DNA of 7,244 nt from an uncultured Collinsella sp. Its GTDB lineage: Bacteria > Actinomycetota > Coriobacteriia > Coriobacteriales > Coriobacteriaceae. The position numbers and the translations under genes were made by a program. Location of the stretch: the NCBI GenBank assembly GCA_902492825.1, contig CABUMZ010000098.1:1-7244 (forward strand). The letters run 5' to 3'. Position 1 is the stretch's first letter; every line of letters starts with the position of its first letter. The notes beneath the pieces were generated by a model. That model was not told the origin of the DNA and did no database searches. It was given only the letters and a program-made list of their open reading frames with translations. Below, piece by piece: positions 5,820-7,244 of this stretch.

Positions 5820-6512
5820 CTAAACTGCACATTCCTCACGTTCGGCATCGAGACGCGCCTTAACGGCATCGGCGGCGATGTTGTACGAAAAGCCCTTGCC
5901 CATCAAAAACCGGACGAGCTTTTCGAATCCACGTGTCTCGGGTACACGACGCTTCGCGAGTAAAGCCGATGCGCGAGCCAAGTCATCCTCCACGGCAAAA
6001 TAATCCTCGGGATAGCCGGGGATATCCTCGAGTACCACATGGCGGCGCTTAAGCTCAGTCTCAATCTTGCGCTGTCCCCAGCCACGCCGTTTGCGTTCCT
6101 CGATAAAGTACGAACAAAAGCGGTTCTCGTCTAAAAAGCGATACTCAGTGGCACGCTCAACGGCGAATTCAATCGCGGTCGCGCGAAAACCATAGCGAGC
6201 CAGCTTGTCACGGACCTCACCCGTGGCATGGTCGCGGCGCGACAGCATCTCAGTCACCATGGTAAGCGCGCATTTACGCTCAATGAGCTGCACCGCTTCG
6301 CGAAACTTATCCCAATCGCAGGGAAGATCGGGGCGATTTTTAAGAAACAGGCGCGCGACACGAACAGGAATCCAGATGGATCGCTCAAAACCGCCCTCGA
6401 GCTCACAGTCGATATGTGCACAAGGCTTTTTTGATGCATACCCACTCGAGAACGAGGAGGCCGCCTTCTTATCGGGAAAGACGACCGTGGCCTCGGTCAC
6501 CGTATACGACAT
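5820..6512 (-). CDS. recX: Regulatory protein RecX
   Basis: RecX binds RecA filaments and modulates their assembly and ATPase/coprotease activity in the cytoplasm (family knowledge). The 230-residue protein has an N-terminal extension of about 70 residues, then the RecX three-helix repeats: LIERKCALTMVTEMLSRRDH (76-95) with ATGEVRDKLARYGF following, FLDENRFCSYFIEERKRRGW (126-145), and a third repeat ending KLVRFLMGKGFSYNIAADAV near 198-217. The position directly after recA, with an 11-base gap, is the classical recA-recX arrangement and makes the call firm. The chosen ATG at 6512 is the only in-frame ATG upstream of the conserved region; it has only a weak GGA upstream, so partial translational coupling to recA is likely. 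No clear terminator follows directly. The best candidate is the hairpin at 5685-5699. Confidence 0.95.
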   Translation of the reverse strand: MSYTVTEATVVFPDKKAASSFSSGYASKKPCAHIDCELEGGFERSIWIPVRVARLFLKNRPDLPCDWDKFREAVQLIERKCALTMVTEMLSRRDHATGEVRDKLARYGFRATAIEFAVERATEYRFLDENRFCSYFIEERKRRGWGQRKIETELKRRHVVLEDIPGYPEDYFAVEDDLARASALLAKRRVPETRGFEKLVRFLMGKGFSYNIAADAVKARLDAEREECAV

Positions 6513-6523
6513 GAGGGCATCCG

Positions 6524-7244
6524 CTACTCGTCGTCATCATCGAGCATCGCGGAGCCATCGATGGCGTAAAGCTCATCGAACTCCTCAGTTTCGGGCTGAT
6601 CGGTCAGCTCGACCTCGGACGGAGCATCGTCATCGAATTCAAGGCCGCAGGCGAGGCGAACCTTATGCTCGATCTCGTCAGCACAATCGGGGTGTTCGCG
6701 CAGGAAGGCCTTAGCGGCCTCGCGACCATTACCGAGCTTGTCCTCACCGTAAGCAAACCAAGAGCCCATCTTTTTGCAGATACCGCACTCGACGGCCATG
6801 TCCAGAATCGAGCCCTCCTTAGAGATGCCCGTGCCGTACATGATGTCGAACTCGGCAGAGCGGAACGGAGCAGCCACCTTGTTCTTAACGACCTTGGCAC
6901 GCACACGATTGCCGATGACCTCGTCCTTAAGCTTAATGCTGTCGATGCGGCGAATATCGATGCGCACCGACGAGAAGAATTTGAGGGCGCGGCCGCCCGT
7001 CGTAGTCTCGGGGTTGCCGAACATGACGCCGATCTTCTCGCGCAGCTGGTTAATGAAGATGCAGGTCGTTTTAGATTTGGCGAGCGAGCCGGCGAGCTTA
7101 CGGAGCGCCTGGCTCATCAGACGGGCTTGAAGGCCGACCGTAGTATCGCCGATCTCGCCCTCGATCTCGGCACGCGGGGTCAAAGCGGCGACAGAGTCGA
7201 CGACGATGGCGTCGATGGCGCCAGAGCGCACGAGCATGTCGACG
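6524..7244 (-). CDS. recA: Recombinase RecA, C-terminal part (5' end outside the window)
   Basis: The 239 residues present start within the core, at about residue 131 of E. coli RecA by recall. RecA forms ATP-dependent filaments on single-stranded DNA for homologous recombination and SOS induction. Visible motifs in order: Walker B AIVVDSVAAL, loop L1 EIEGEIGDTTVGLQ, FINQLREKIG, loop L2 MFGNPETTTGGRALKF, VKNKVAAPF, and the C-terminal domain LREHPDCADEIEHKVR. The protein ends in a strongly acidic tail, DDDDE, typical of the regulatory RecA C-terminus. A CGIC pair in the C-terminal domain (VECGICKKMGSW) replaces the usual residues there. The stop is TAG at 6526-6524. The promoter and any LexA site lie outside the window. 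Confidence 0.98.
   Translation of the reverse strand, partial: VDMLVRSGAIDAIVVDSVAALTPRAEIEGEIGDTTVGLQARLMSQALRKLAGSLAKSKTTCIFINQLREKIGVMFGNPETTTGGRALKFFSSVRIDIRRIDSIKLKDEVIGNRVRAKVVKNKVAAPFRSAEFDIMYGTGISKEGSILDMAVECGICKKMGSWFAYGEDKLGNGREAAKAFLREHPDCADEIEHKVRLACGLEFDDDAPSEVELTDQPETEEFDELYAIDGSAMLDDDDE

Overview
The window is a GC-rich bacterial chromosome segment in which every convincing gene lies on the minus strand, so transcription runs from high to low coordinates. In that order the genes are recA (3' part only), recX, rny (RNase Y), an uncharacterised GHKL/HATPase protein, a SpoVS-family gene, miaB, miaA and hflX (5' end only). The gene set, codon usage (strong G/C preference at third positions, almost no TTA/CTA/TCA codons in rny) and protein sequences suggest a Gram-positive lineage. 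A Coriobacteriia member such as Collinsella is my best guess, but it rests on overall impression and not on a search. No mobile element, CRISPR array, tRNA or rRNA is visible. This is a core, vertically inherited region.

Layout: 6524-7244 holds the C-terminal two thirds of RecA. RecX (5820-6512) follows after 11 bases and very probably shares its transcript. Next comes the only sizeable non-coding stretch (5563-5819), which is visibly AT-richer than its surroundings. It carries a good sigma-70-type promoter (TTGACA, 17 bp, TACGAT) and a leader of about 160 bases with two to three hairpins ahead of rny. From rny to hflX the genes are tightly packed: rny and the HATPase gene are separated by one base, and miaB/miaA and miaA/hflX both overlap as TAATG. 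The HATPase-spoVS and spoVS-miaB gaps (74 and 63 bases) hold ribosome binding sites but no convincing terminator. I infer one operon from rny to hflX.

Functionally, the operon is dominated by RNA biology. RNase Y starts mRNA decay at the membrane, MiaA and MiaB act in sequence to build ms2i6A37 on tRNA, HflX is a ribosome-associated GTPase, and SpoVS is a small protein related in fold to nucleic-acid-binding Alba proteins. The order recA-rny-X-spoVS-miaB, with miaA-hflX downstream, echoes the Bacillus subtilis neighbourhood recA-rny-ymdB-spoVS-...-miaB. Here the ymdB position is taken by the GHKL ATPase, and there is no room for hfq between miaA and hflX. The most interesting candidate for something undescribed is the RNase Y / stand-alone HATPase / SpoVS trio, together with the structured rny leader.
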